From DATKYV01 sp035528275 (GTDB lineage: Bacteria; Acidobacteriota; Terriglobia; UBA7540): DNA of 11,670 nucleotides. The first letter of the stretch is position 1; each line of letters starts with the position of its first letter. Shown here in pieces: positions 6,278-11,670 of the stretch. The DNA is taken from NCBI GenBank assembly GCA_035528275.1, contig DATKYV010000170.1, positions 1 through 11,670 of the forward strand, written 5' to 3'. Position numbers and translations under genes: made by a program. The notes beneath the pieces are model-generated. The model ran no database searches, was not told the origin of the DNA, and saw nothing but the letters and a program-made list of their open reading frames with translations.

Positions 6278-7249
6278 TTATGAGCAGGCTTCGGGATTGA
6301 CTAGGTTGGGAGGTCGTTGGCCATCCAACGCTGCGAGGAGATTCTCGGCCGCCAGCATGGCCATCTTCAATCGCGTCTCGCCGGTGGCGCTGGCCACGTG
6401 AGGAATCAGGACGACGTTGGTGAGCCCCGCCAGCTTGGGATGCAAGTGAGGCTCGTGCTCGAAGACATCGAGTCCCGCGCCCGCGATTTTTTTCGCCTCG
6501 AGAGCCGCCACCAGCGCCTCTTCGTCCACCACCTTGCCGCGCGCCGTGTTGATGAGGAACGCCGTGGGCTTCATCAGGCCAATCTCGCGCGCGCCGATGG
6601 CGTGGTGGGTCTCCGGAGTCATCGGAACGTGCAGGCTGAGGAAATCCGATTCGCGCAGCAGGGTCTCGCGGTCAACGAACTTCGCGCCGATTTCCCGCTC
6701 GAGATCCTCCGGGGCGCGCCGGCGCGAGTGATAGAGAATCCGCATGCCGAAGCCCATGCCTCGCCGCGCCATGGCCTGACCGATGCGCCCGAAGCCGTAG
6801 ATACCCAGCGTCTTATGGTGGACGTCGGCGCCCCAGAGCATCCCGAATTCCCACCGCTTCCAACGCCCCTCGCGAACGAAACGGTCGCATTCAACCACCC
6901 GCCGCGCTGCCGCCATGAGCAGCGCGAAGGCAAGGTCGGCCGTGGTGTCGGTCAGGACGCCGGGCGTGTTGGTCACTACGATGCGGCGGGCCGTGCAGGC
7001 GGCGACGTCAATGTTGTCATACCCGACGCCGCAGTTCGCCACCACGCGGAGCTTGCTCGCTTGGCTCAATACTTCCTGGTTGACCCGCACCCCCACCGCC
7101 AACAGCCCCTCAACCTCCCGGCAAGCTTCGCCCAAAGGGCCGGGCTTTAAGGCCGCATCCTCCGGATGGACCTGGAGCTCGCAGCGTGCCGCAAGATGGT
7201 CGAGGACGGCGGAGGGGATAGGTCTGGTGACAAATATCTTGGGCTTCAT
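6278..7249 (-). CDS. gyaR: D-2-hydroxyacid dehydrogenase (glyoxylate/hydroxypyruvate reductase)
   Basis: This 323-residue enzyme is of the D-isomer-specific 2-hydroxyacid dehydrogenase family. The substrate-domain motif is NCGVGYDNID (72-81). GVLTDTTADLAFALLMAAAR (97-116) leads into the Rossmann domain with GFGRIG (152-157). The catalytic triad is complete: R237 (NTARGKVVDEEAL), E266 (DVFEHEP) and H284 (IPHVASAT). After the second strand, HSRRR (175-179) carries Arg residues that fit NADPH use. Together these fit glyoxylate reductase/hydroxypyruvate reductase, giving glycolate or D-glycerate. The linked glycerate kinase supports the hydroxypyruvate-to-glycerate role. The ATG at 7247-7249 was chosen over a TTG two codons upstream; only a weak GAAGAAG purine stretch precedes it. 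It is the first gene of the minus-strand cluster. The exact substrate is not provable from sequence. Confidence 0.87.
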   Translation of the reverse strand: MKPKIFVTRPIPSAVLDHLAARCELQVHPEDAALKPGPLGEACREVEGLLAVGVRVNQEVLSQASKLRVVANCGVGYDNIDVAACTARRIVVTNTPGVLTDTTADLAFALLMAAARRVVECDRFVREGRWKRWEFGMLWGADVHHKTLGIYGFGRIGQAMARRGMGFGMRILYHSRRRAPEDLEREIGAKFVDRETLLRESDFLSLHVPMTPETHHAIGAREIGLMKPTAFLINTARGKVVDEEALVAALEAKKIAGAGLDVFEHEPHLHPKLAGLTNVVLIPHVASATGETRLKMAMLAAENLLAALDGQRPPNLVNPEACS

Positions 7250-7287
7250 CGTCAAAAGCTTCTTCTTTTCCCGCGAGGTTTGAGATC

Positions 7288-7317
7288 TGTTGATATCACA
7301 CCGTTCCGCGGAGCGTC
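7288..7317 (-). promoter_or_regulatory. Sigma-70-type promoter of the glyoxylate/glycerate cluster
   Basis: On the minus strand TTGACG (7312-7317) is followed after 18 bases by TATCAA (7288-7293), with TG one base upstream of the -10 (extended -10). Transcription would start near 7281, leaving a leader of about 30 nt before the gyaR ATG. Confidence 0.55.
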
Positions 7318-7382
7318 AATTGCGCGCATCCTGCGATCGCGCACCCTGCGGCAGAAACCCCGCTGCGCAGTGCCGAGAAAAA

Positions 7383-7400
7383 ACATTCTCAACATTCTCA
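7383..7400. repeat. Perfect 9-bp tandem direct repeat upstream of gyaR promoter
   Basis: ACATTCTCA occurs twice back to back, about 66 bp upstream of the -35 box of the gyaR promoter. It could be a regulator-binding site; this is inference from position only. Confidence 0.4.
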
Positions 7401-7453
7401 CTGTTCGCCATGGTCTCAGCCAAAGGTGATAGCGTGGGAATGCGAGGAAATGG

Positions 7454-7509
7454 AAAGCAGAAAGCAGAAAGCAGAAACCCTGATTCGTGGGTCGTGAGTT
7501 CAGAATTCA
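7454..7509. repeat. Heptamer tract C: AAAGCAG x3 continuing into GATTCGT-type units
   Basis: AAAGCAG x3 (7454-7474) is followed without phase change by AAACCCT, GATTCGT, GGGTCGT, GAGTTCA and GAATTCA, giving eight 7-base steps in all. The first class resembles the CAGAAGG units of tract B1 and the second the TCGTG heptamers near tracts A and B. It lies upstream of gyaR in the divergent intergenic region. Confidence 0.7.
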
Positions 7510-7870
7510 AGAACTTGGGGCTGAAGGCTGCGGCGTGAGATAGAGAGACCATGCCCTTGCCAGGAATTCCGGCGACCCTCCGCGATTGGCGTACATATGC
7601 GCGAAAACGCGAAAACAAAGCCGCTAGGTGCATGACAATACAGGGGAGCTTCGAAAAAAAGATGAAATCTCTTCGCACGAGCTCACGCGGTTCGCGCGGG
7701 GAACAACGTCCCCCCGATCTTTGGGTGCCGCAGCGTATGCCGAGAGGCTTGCGCCGGGCCGCCGGAGATTGCGCAAGTCGAAGTCGGCTTGGCATGATCG
7801 AATCGCCCATTACGGACAAATTGTTCGACCGTTTGGACTAGGAATAGACGTCGCTTTGCACCCCGTTCGC
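7510..7870. other. Intergenic stretch without recognisable gene
   Basis: This is the middle of the divergent gap between gyaR (minus) and hppA (plus). Short open frames exist on both strands, but none has a credible Shine-Dalgarno, a family-like sequence or sensible residue composition. A 7-bp inverted repeat CTTGCGC/GCGCAAG with a 16-base loop lies at 7748-7777. No tRNA, terminator or mobile element was seen. Confidence 0.5.
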
Positions 7871-7900
7871 TTGACGCCATTTTTCGCGCTGTGTTATAAA
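7871..7900 (+). promoter_or_regulatory. Strong sigma-70 promoter with extended -10 for hppA
   Basis: TTGACG (7871-7876), an 18-base spacer, then TATAAA (7895-7900) preceded by TGT, giving an extended -10 (TGn-TATAAA). This is five of six consensus bases in each box. The predicted start is near 7907, which leaves a leader of about 115 nt before the hppA ATG. Confidence 0.7.
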
Positions 7901-7906
7901 ATCTGG

Positions 7907-8023
7907 TTTTGGTAACTGGCCCTACGGTTCTTCTAGCAAGTCCTCCCGATGACTTTGAGTCGGCAAGTCCGGCCTAACCCACCGCGGGGGCATGAAAGCG
8001 AGAACTAGTCGGAGGAAATCTCG
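7907..8023 (+). other. hppA 5' leader with strong RBS
   Basis: This is an untranslated leader of about 115 nt inferred from the promoter. It contains a small hairpin option, GACT-TTG-AGTC (about 7951-7961, alternatively CCGA/TCGG), and ends with GGAGG at 8011-8015, 8 nt before the ATG. I could not match it to any riboswitch class I know. The length is unusual for a housekeeping gene but not proof of RNA control. Confidence 0.35.
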
Positions 8024-10642
8024 ATGGACCTTCCTTTAATCCTCGGTATCAGTGTGTTCTTTTTGGCCGCAGCCGCGCTGCTTGTCCAACGCGCGCTAAA
8101 GGCGCAGAGGGGTATCATAGCGATGCAATTCCTTTCCAACTTTCTTCGAGGCGGTATGGAGATCATTTGGCGGTCGATGCGCGCTTGCCTGGGGAGCGCT
8201 TGCTCTCCCCGATACCGACTCCCCATGCTGTTCGCAGCGAGCGTTGCCCTGGCCTTGTTGGGACCGGCGGCAGCTCTTGCCCAGCCTCCCGAAGCCCATG
8301 CCGGCGAGGCCAACCTGAAGCTTCCGGACCTCACCCAGGTCCAGTTTCTCGGCATCAGCGGCCATTCGCTGCTCATGTTGGGCATTGGGTTCTGTGTTTT
8401 TGGTCTGCTCTTCGGACTGGTGATTTATAGCCGCCTGAAGAATCTCCCCGTACACCACGCCATGGCGGAGGTTTCCCAATTGATCTGGGAGACCTGCAAG
8501 ACCTACCTCATCCAGCAGGGCAAGTTCCTTCTCCTCCTCTGGGTCTTCATCGCCGCCATCATCGTGTTGTACTTCGGCATGTTGCTCCATTATGAGGCCC
8601 TGCGTGTGGTGATCATCCTGCTGTTCAGTGCAGTCGGGATCTGCGGCAGTTACGGGGTTGCGTGGTTCGGCATTCGGGTGAACACCCTTGCAAATTCCCG
8701 CACGGCCTTCGCCAGCCTGGCCGGCAAGCCGTTTCCCCTTTACCGGATTCCCGTCCGGGCCGGCATGAGCGTGGGCATGATGCTCATCAGCGTCGAACTC
8801 CTGATGATGCTCATCATTCTGCTCTTCGTTCCGGGTGACTACGCAGGGCCGTGTTTCATCGGCTTCGCCATTGGCGAGTCCCTGGGCGCGGCGGCGTTAC
8901 GCATCGCGGGCGGCATCTTCACCAAGATCGCTGACATCGGCTCCGACCTCATGAAGATTGTTTTCAAGATCAAGGAGGACGACGCGCGGAACCCGGGCGT
9001 GATCGCGGACTGCGCGGGAGACAACGCGGGTGATTCAGTGGGGCCGACCGCCGACGGCTTTGAGACCTACGGCGTGACAGGCGTGGCGCTCATCACCTTC
9101 ATCCTGCTGGGCGTGAAGGACCCGGTGGTGAAGGTGCAGCTGCTGGTTTGGATCTTCGTGATCCGTGTAGTGATGCTGGTGGCCGCGGCAGCGGCTTACT
9201 ACATCAACTCTGCCATCGCCAAGGCCCGATACTCAACCGCGGAGGAAATGAACTTCGAGGCGCCCCTGACTTCGCTCGTCTGGATTACCTCCTTCGCCTC
9301 GATCGGCCTGACCTACGCCATCTCCGCGGTCATCGTCCCCAGTCTGGGCGGAGACCCCACGCTTTGGTGGAAGCTCTCGACCATCGTTTCTTGCGGGACG
9401 CTGGCCGGTGCCCTCATCCCGGAACTCGTGAAGGTTTTCACTTCCACCGAATCCCGGCACGTTAAAGAAGTCGTGACCTCGACTCGGGAAGGCGGGGCAT
9501 CTCTGAATATCTTGTCCGGCTTCGTGGCTGGCAACTATTCCGCCTACTACCTGGGGCTGGCGGTGATGTTGCTGATGGCCATCGGCTCCTACGTCAGCTT
9601 GGAGGGCTTGGGAAACATTATGCTCGCCGCGCCGGTGTTTGCCTTCGGGCTGGTGGCCTTTGGCTTTCTGGGCATGGGCCCGGTGACCATCGCCGTGGAT
9701 TCCTACGGCCCGGTGGCGGACAACGCGCAATCGATCTACGAGCTCTCGCTCATTGAACATATCCCGAACGTCCAGGAGGAAATCAAGAAGGATTTCAACG
9801 TGGACGTGAACTTCGACCGCGCCAAGGACTTGCTGGAAGCCAATGACGGCGCGGGCAACACGTTCAAGGCTACGGCCAAGCCCGTGCTGATCGGAACGGC
9901 GGTGGTCGGCGCCACGACGATGATCTTCGCAACCATCATGGCGCTGACCAACGGCCTCGCCGAGAACGTGGACAAGCTCTCACTGTTGCACGCGCCCTTC
10001 GTGCTGGGGCTGGTCAGCGGCGGAGCGGTGATTTACTGGTTCACCGGGGCTTCCACCCAGGCCGTGGTCACCGGCGCCTATCGCGCCGTGGAGTTCATCA
10101 AAGCGAACATCAAATTGGAGGGGGTCGAGAGGGCGTCCGTCAAGGACAGCAAGAAGGTCGTCGAAATCTGCACGCAGTACGCGCAGAAGGGCATGTTGAA
10201 CATCTTCATCGCGGTTTTCTTCATCACGCTGTCCTTCGCCTTTATTGAGCCTTTCTTCTTCATCGGCTACCTGATTTCGATTGCCATCTCCGGCCTCTAC
10301 CAGGCCATCTTTATGGCCAATGCGGGGGCGGCGTGGGACAATGCCAAGAAGATTGTGGAAGTCGAGCTCAAGGAGAAAGGCACTGACCTCCACGCCGCAA
10401 CCGTGGTCGGCGACACGGTGGGCGACCCGTTCAAGGACACTTCTTCGGTGTCGCTGAACCCGATCATTAAGTTCACCACGCTGTTCGGCTTGCTGGCGGT
10501 CGAGCTTGCGGTCAAGCTGACGGATACGAGCGGGCCCGTCCTGTCTCACATCCTGGCGGCGGTGTTCTTCGCCGTCTCATATGTCTTCGTGTACCGGTCT
10601 TTCTACGGGATGCGGATTCGCACCACGGAGGGCGCCGAATAG
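8024..10642 (+). CDS. hppA: Membrane-bound proton-translocating pyrophosphatase
   Basis: This 872-residue polytopic protein couples PPi hydrolysis to cation pumping across the cytoplasmic membrane. Core catalytic motifs are present: FTKIADIGSDL (299-309), EDDARNPGVIADCAGDNAGD (318-337), DSYGPVADNA (559-568), NAGAAWDNAKK (766-776) and GDTVGDPFKDTSS (796-808). GNTFKAT (611-617) has Lys615 where K+-dependent enzymes have Ala, so K+-independent and, by family rule, H+-pumping. It is longer than usual (family about 660-800). Residues 1-100 are extra: a hydrophobic segment (5-22), a basic stretch, and a second signal-peptide-like segment (68-86, ending AALA|Q). The usual first membrane helix starts near 111. 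The start at 8024 has GGAGG 8 nt upstream; ATG 8156 (M45, GAGG 4 nt upstream) is an alternative giving 828 residues. The segment between DNA and GNT (569-610) is also somewhat longer than usual. Confidence 0.95.
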   Translation: MDLPLILGISVFFLAAAALLVQRALKAQRGIIAMQFLSNFLRGGMEIIWRSMRACLGSACSPRYRLPMLFAASVALALLGPAAALAQPPEAHAGEANLKLPDLTQVQFLGISGHSLLMLGIGFCVFGLLFGLVIYSRLKNLPVHHAMAEVSQLIWETCKTYLIQQGKFLLLLWVFIAAIIVLYFGMLLHYEALRVVIILLFSAVGICGSYGVAWFGIRVNTLANSRTAFASLAGKPFPLYRIPVRAGMSVGMMLISVELLMMLIILLFVPGDYAGPCFIGFAIGESLGAAALRIAGGIFTKIADIGSDLMKIVFKIKEDDARNPGVIADCAGDNAGDSVGPTADGFETYGVTGVALITFILLGVKDPVVKVQLLVWIFVIRVVMLVAAAAAYYINSAIAKARYSTAEEMNFEAPLTSLVWITSFASIGLTYAISAVIVPSLGGDPTLWWKLSTIVSCGTLAGALIPELVKVFTSTESRHVKEVVTSTREGGASLNILSGFVAGNYSAYYLGLAVMLLMAIGSYVSLEGLGNIMLAAPVFAFGLVAFGFLGMGPVTIAVDSYGPVADNAQSIYELSLIEHIPNVQEEIKKDFNVDVNFDRAKDLLEANDGAGNTFKATAKPVLIGTAVVGATTMIFATIMALTNGLAENVDKLSLLHAPFVLGLVSGGAVIYWFTGASTQAVVTGAYRAVEFIKANIKLEGVERASVKDSKKVVEICTQYAQKGMLNIFIAVFFITLSFAFIEPFFFIGYLISIAISGLYQAIFMANAGAAWDNAKKIVEVELKEKGTDLHAATVVGDTVGDPFKDTSSVSLNPIIKFTTLFGLLAVELAVKLTDTSGPVLSHILAAVFFAVSYVFVYRSFYGMRIRTTEGAE

Positions 10643-10685
10643 CGCGGCCACGCACGCGCTCACCCCGCTGTTCATCTGAGTTTTG

Positions 10686-10753
10686 GTAGGGGAGGGCCTT
10701 CACGGCCCTCCCGCCTCTTTTCGTTCGGGAGCACCATGAAGGTGCTCCCCTAC
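10686..10753 (+). repeat. Paired-hairpin REPIN-like element, copy 1
   Basis: This 68-bp element is bounded by GTAGGGGAG and its inverse CTCCCCTAC. It contains two 9-bp perfect hairpins: GGGAGGGCC-TTCAC-GGCCCTCCC (10690-10712) and GGGAGCACC-ATGAA-GGTGCTCCC (10727-10749), separated by 14 bases. GTAG at the outer left and CTAC at the outer right fit two REP units in head-to-head arrangement, the REPIN/BIME architecture mobilised by RAYT (Y1 HUH) transposases in other bacteria. No RAYT is present in this window. Confidence 0.8.
10690..10721 (+). terminator. Hairpin plus T-rich tail after hppA
   Basis: A 9-bp perfect stem GGGAGGGCC/GGCCCTCCC (10690-10698 and 10704-10712) with a TTCAC loop is followed by GCCTCTTTT. 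It lies 47 bases after the hppA stop and could terminate transcription. It is also the left half of a paired-hairpin repeat, so the terminator role may be incidental. Confidence 0.4.
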
Positions 10754-10788
10754 CCGGAATTCCGCAGTTGAACCGATCTCGTCCATAG

Positions 10789-11192
10789 GTTACACTCCCC
10801 GACATTAAGAGCCTGGTGAACCAAAGCGAGACGATGCCGAAAACCATCGAGACATTCACTGGCGGTCTCCAAAAACTCGTCGCCAAATTCGAGGCCGACA
10901 AAACCCGGCACGACCGCCTGGCGGGGCTGGTCGAGCGGATGCTGGAATTGAACAAGAGGAAGCATGATGTAGCGCCGACCTTGAGGTCGGCACCTGAAGC
11001 CCGTGACCACCTCAGAATGGGTGGGACGTCAAAACCTGCCCACCTGAAGGTGGGCGCTACGTCGGCGGTGGGGACACCGGCGCTACAGAGTTGGAGCGCG
11101 AAATCGCCGCCACTGACGCCGAAATCGACGAGCTGGTTTACGAGTTGTACGGCATTACGGACGAAGAGCGGAAGATTATCGAATCGTCGTAG
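10789..11192 (+). pseudogene. Remnant of a type IIG / N6-adenine methylase C-terminus, split by a repeat
   Basis: The left piece (frame open from 10789 to about 10968) ends in FEADKTRHDRLAGLVERML and LELNKRK. The right piece (about 11088-11192, a different frame) reads ELEREIAATDAEIDELVYE, LYGITDEERKII, then a stop. Together they resemble the far C-terminal tail of Eco57I/TaqI-like restriction-modification proteins (ADKARHDRLVxLVxxML ... ATDxxIDxLVYxLYGLTxEE). The 118-bp GTAG...CTAC hairpin block sits between them and breaks the frame. No upstream methyltransferase domain exists, because hppA ends at 10642. The TAG stop (11190-11192) lies inside the GTAG of repeat copy 2. Family assignment is from memory of the motif, not a search; an unrelated small coiled protein is possible. 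Confidence 0.6.
10969..11086 (+). repeat. GTAG...CTAC hairpin block inside the remnant gene
   Basis: It begins GTAGCGCC and ends GGCGCTAC, an 8-bp terminal inverted repeat. Inside are GCCGACC-TTGA-GGTCGGC (10974-10991) and GCCCACC-TGAA-GGTGGGC (11038-11055) followed by G-CTAC at 11060, which again is a head-to-head pair. A third unit with a weaker stem CGGTG/CACCG also ends in CTAC (11083-11086). The stem sequences differ from the 10686 and 11189 elements, so this is a second subfamily with the same GTAG logic. Confidence 0.75.
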
Positions 11193-11257
11193 GGGAGCAC
11201 CTTTACGGTGCTCCCGCAACGAGCCATAACGGGAGGGCCGTAAAAGCCCTCCCCTAC
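11189..11257 (-). repeat. Paired-hairpin REPIN-like element, copy 2 (inverted)
   Basis: This is a 69-bp element. Its reverse complement matches copy 1 (10686-10753) in order and in almost all stem bases: GTAGGGGAG, the GGGAGGGC hairpin, a 15-base spacer with unlike sequence, the GGGAGCACC hairpin, CTCCCCTAC. On the plus strand the stems are 11193-11201/11207-11215 and 11231-11238/11246-11253. Loops and spacer differ from copy 1 while stems and ends are kept, which suggests selection or recent mobility acting on the stems. Confidence 0.8.
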
Positions 11258-11277
11258 CAAAGCTCCCCCAACGTCCG

Positions 11278-11336
11278 GTACGAGTGGATGGTGTCGCTGG
11301 CGGAGCGGACGCTGGAATCGAGGATGCGGAAGGACG
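11278..11336 (+). pseudogene. Possible degenerate second copy of the remnant tail
   Basis: Reading MVSLAERTLE then SRMRKDVAP, this stretch resembles LAGLVERMLELNKRKHDVAP of the first remnant. At the DNA level CTGGNNGAGCGGANGCTGG is shared. It too runs into GTAGCGCC (11336-11343). It is short, so chance similarity cannot be excluded. Confidence 0.35.
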
Positions 11337-11389
11337 TAGCGCCGGGAACTAGTGCCGCATTACAGAAGAAAGTGAAACAGTGTAGTGGC

Positions 11390-11491
11390 TGTCATCCTGA
11401 GCGCCAGCGAAGGATCTGCTTTTGAAGGCAGTCAATCCAGACGAGATGCTTCGCTGCGTCCGTCAACCGACGGACTCCACTCAGCATGACA
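11390..11491. repeat. 102-bp palindromic MITE-like element (CATCCTGAG type)
   Basis: The ends TGTCATCCTGAG (11390-11401) and CTCAGCATGACA (11480-11491) are inverted repeats matching at 11 of 12 positions. Inner GAAGGATCT and AGATGCTTC form a second inverted pair at 8 of 9. Near the right end is a perfect hairpin GTCCGTC-AACC-GACGGAC (11458-11475). Sequences of this type (TGTCATCCTGAGCG... GAAGGATCT) are familiar intergenic repeats in several phyla. No transposase is encoded. Confidence 0.75.
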
Positions 11492-11531
11492 GGTTCAGCC
11501 GTCGTGTGTCAGCAATTTCCGTGAGGCGACA

Positions 11532-11670
11532 CTAGAATCCCCTGGCCGCGGACTTGATTTTCTTGGCGAGTTTTTCGATCTTCTGAGCTTTCTGCAGGAC
11601 TTCCACCGAGAGGACATGTTCGTTCGATTCGTCTAAATCTTCTTGAAGCGATTTGGCGAGCTCGGCGAGC
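11532..11670 (-). CDS. C-terminal part of a lysine-rich helical protein, unrecognised
   Basis: The frame is open from the right edge to TAG at 11532-11534, giving the last 45 residues. It reads LAELAKSLQEDLDESNEHV, then LSVEVLQKAQKIEKLAKKIK and SAARGF. The composition is amphipathic and charged, with heptad-like Leu/Ile spacing (coiled-coil-like) and a basic end, which looks like real coding sequence rather than a shadow. I do not recognise the family. The N-terminus and start lie outside the window. Confidence 0.6.
   Translation of the reverse strand, partial: LAELAKSLQEDLDESNEHVLSVEVLQKAQKIEKLAKKIKSAARGF

Noticed and set aside
7748..7777. CTTGCGC/GCGCAAG inverted repeat as a terminator or operator
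   Set aside because: Long 16-base loop and no T-run; isolated and could be chance.
7316..7819. 167-residue open frame on the minus strand in the divergent gap
   Set aside because: It runs through heptamer tract C and the gyaR upstream region, has no family-like sequence or Shine-Dalgarno, and looks like a chance frame.
10512..11219. 235-residue minus-strand frame
   Set aside because: It overlaps the hppA end, the remnant and several palindromes; no coherent domain.
10816..11229. Single 137-residue plus-strand protein
   Set aside because: Its second half is translated hairpin repeat (low-information Ala/Pro/Thr/Ser), while the real coding continuation after the block is in another frame.

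Overview
The window is bacterial chromosomal DNA of moderately high GC, coding densely on both strands. The gene set and repeats suggest a soil-type Acidobacteriota genome: a long divergent membrane pyrophosphatase, a BKR-like SDR without the usual catalytic pair, a secreted TPR protein, GTAG-type hairpin repeats and a CATCCTGAG-type palindromic element. This placement is inference from recognised patterns; there is no rRNA or marker gene here to confirm it.

Left part (1-2988): three minus-strand genes (YgaP-like DUF2892 membrane peptide, isoprenylcysteine-methyltransferase-like membrane protein, secreted TPR protein running off the left edge) lie divergent from a plus-strand pair, a small cupin and an SDR protein, that looks like an operon.

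Middle (3066-7249, all minus): a glyoxylate/glycerate cluster, transcribed right to left: D-2-hydroxyacid dehydrogenase (glyoxylate/hydroxypyruvate reductase), GlcG/HbpS-like protein, MOFRL-type glycerate 2-kinase, beta-hydroxyacid dehydrogenase (tartronate-semialdehyde or glyoxylate reductase), then an orphan 41-residue rubredoxin-like protein. The two reductases can make D-glycerate from hydroxypyruvate or tartronate semialdehyde, and the kinase turns it into 2-phosphoglycerate for lower glycolysis. A good promoter precedes the first gene. Two wide gaps inside the cluster, and the region upstream of it, carry heptanucleotide-repeat tracts.

Right part: a roughly 770-base divergent intergenic region ends in a strong extended -10 promoter and a leader of about 115 nt before hppA (8024-10642), a membrane-bound proton pyrophosphatase with an unusual N-terminal extension. 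From 10643 to 11531 there is no intact gene. This stretch is a repeat-rich scar: two 68/69-bp paired-hairpin elements with outer GTAG/CTAC ends lie in inverted orientation around the remnant of a restriction-modification C-terminus. That remnant is itself split by another GTAG...CTAC hairpin block. A 102-bp palindromic element follows. The right edge holds the C-terminal 45 residues of an unrecognised lysine-rich helical protein on the minus strand.

The best candidates for something undescribed are the REPIN-like paired hairpins and the composite heptamer tracts. Both are intergenic repeat systems, not protein systems.
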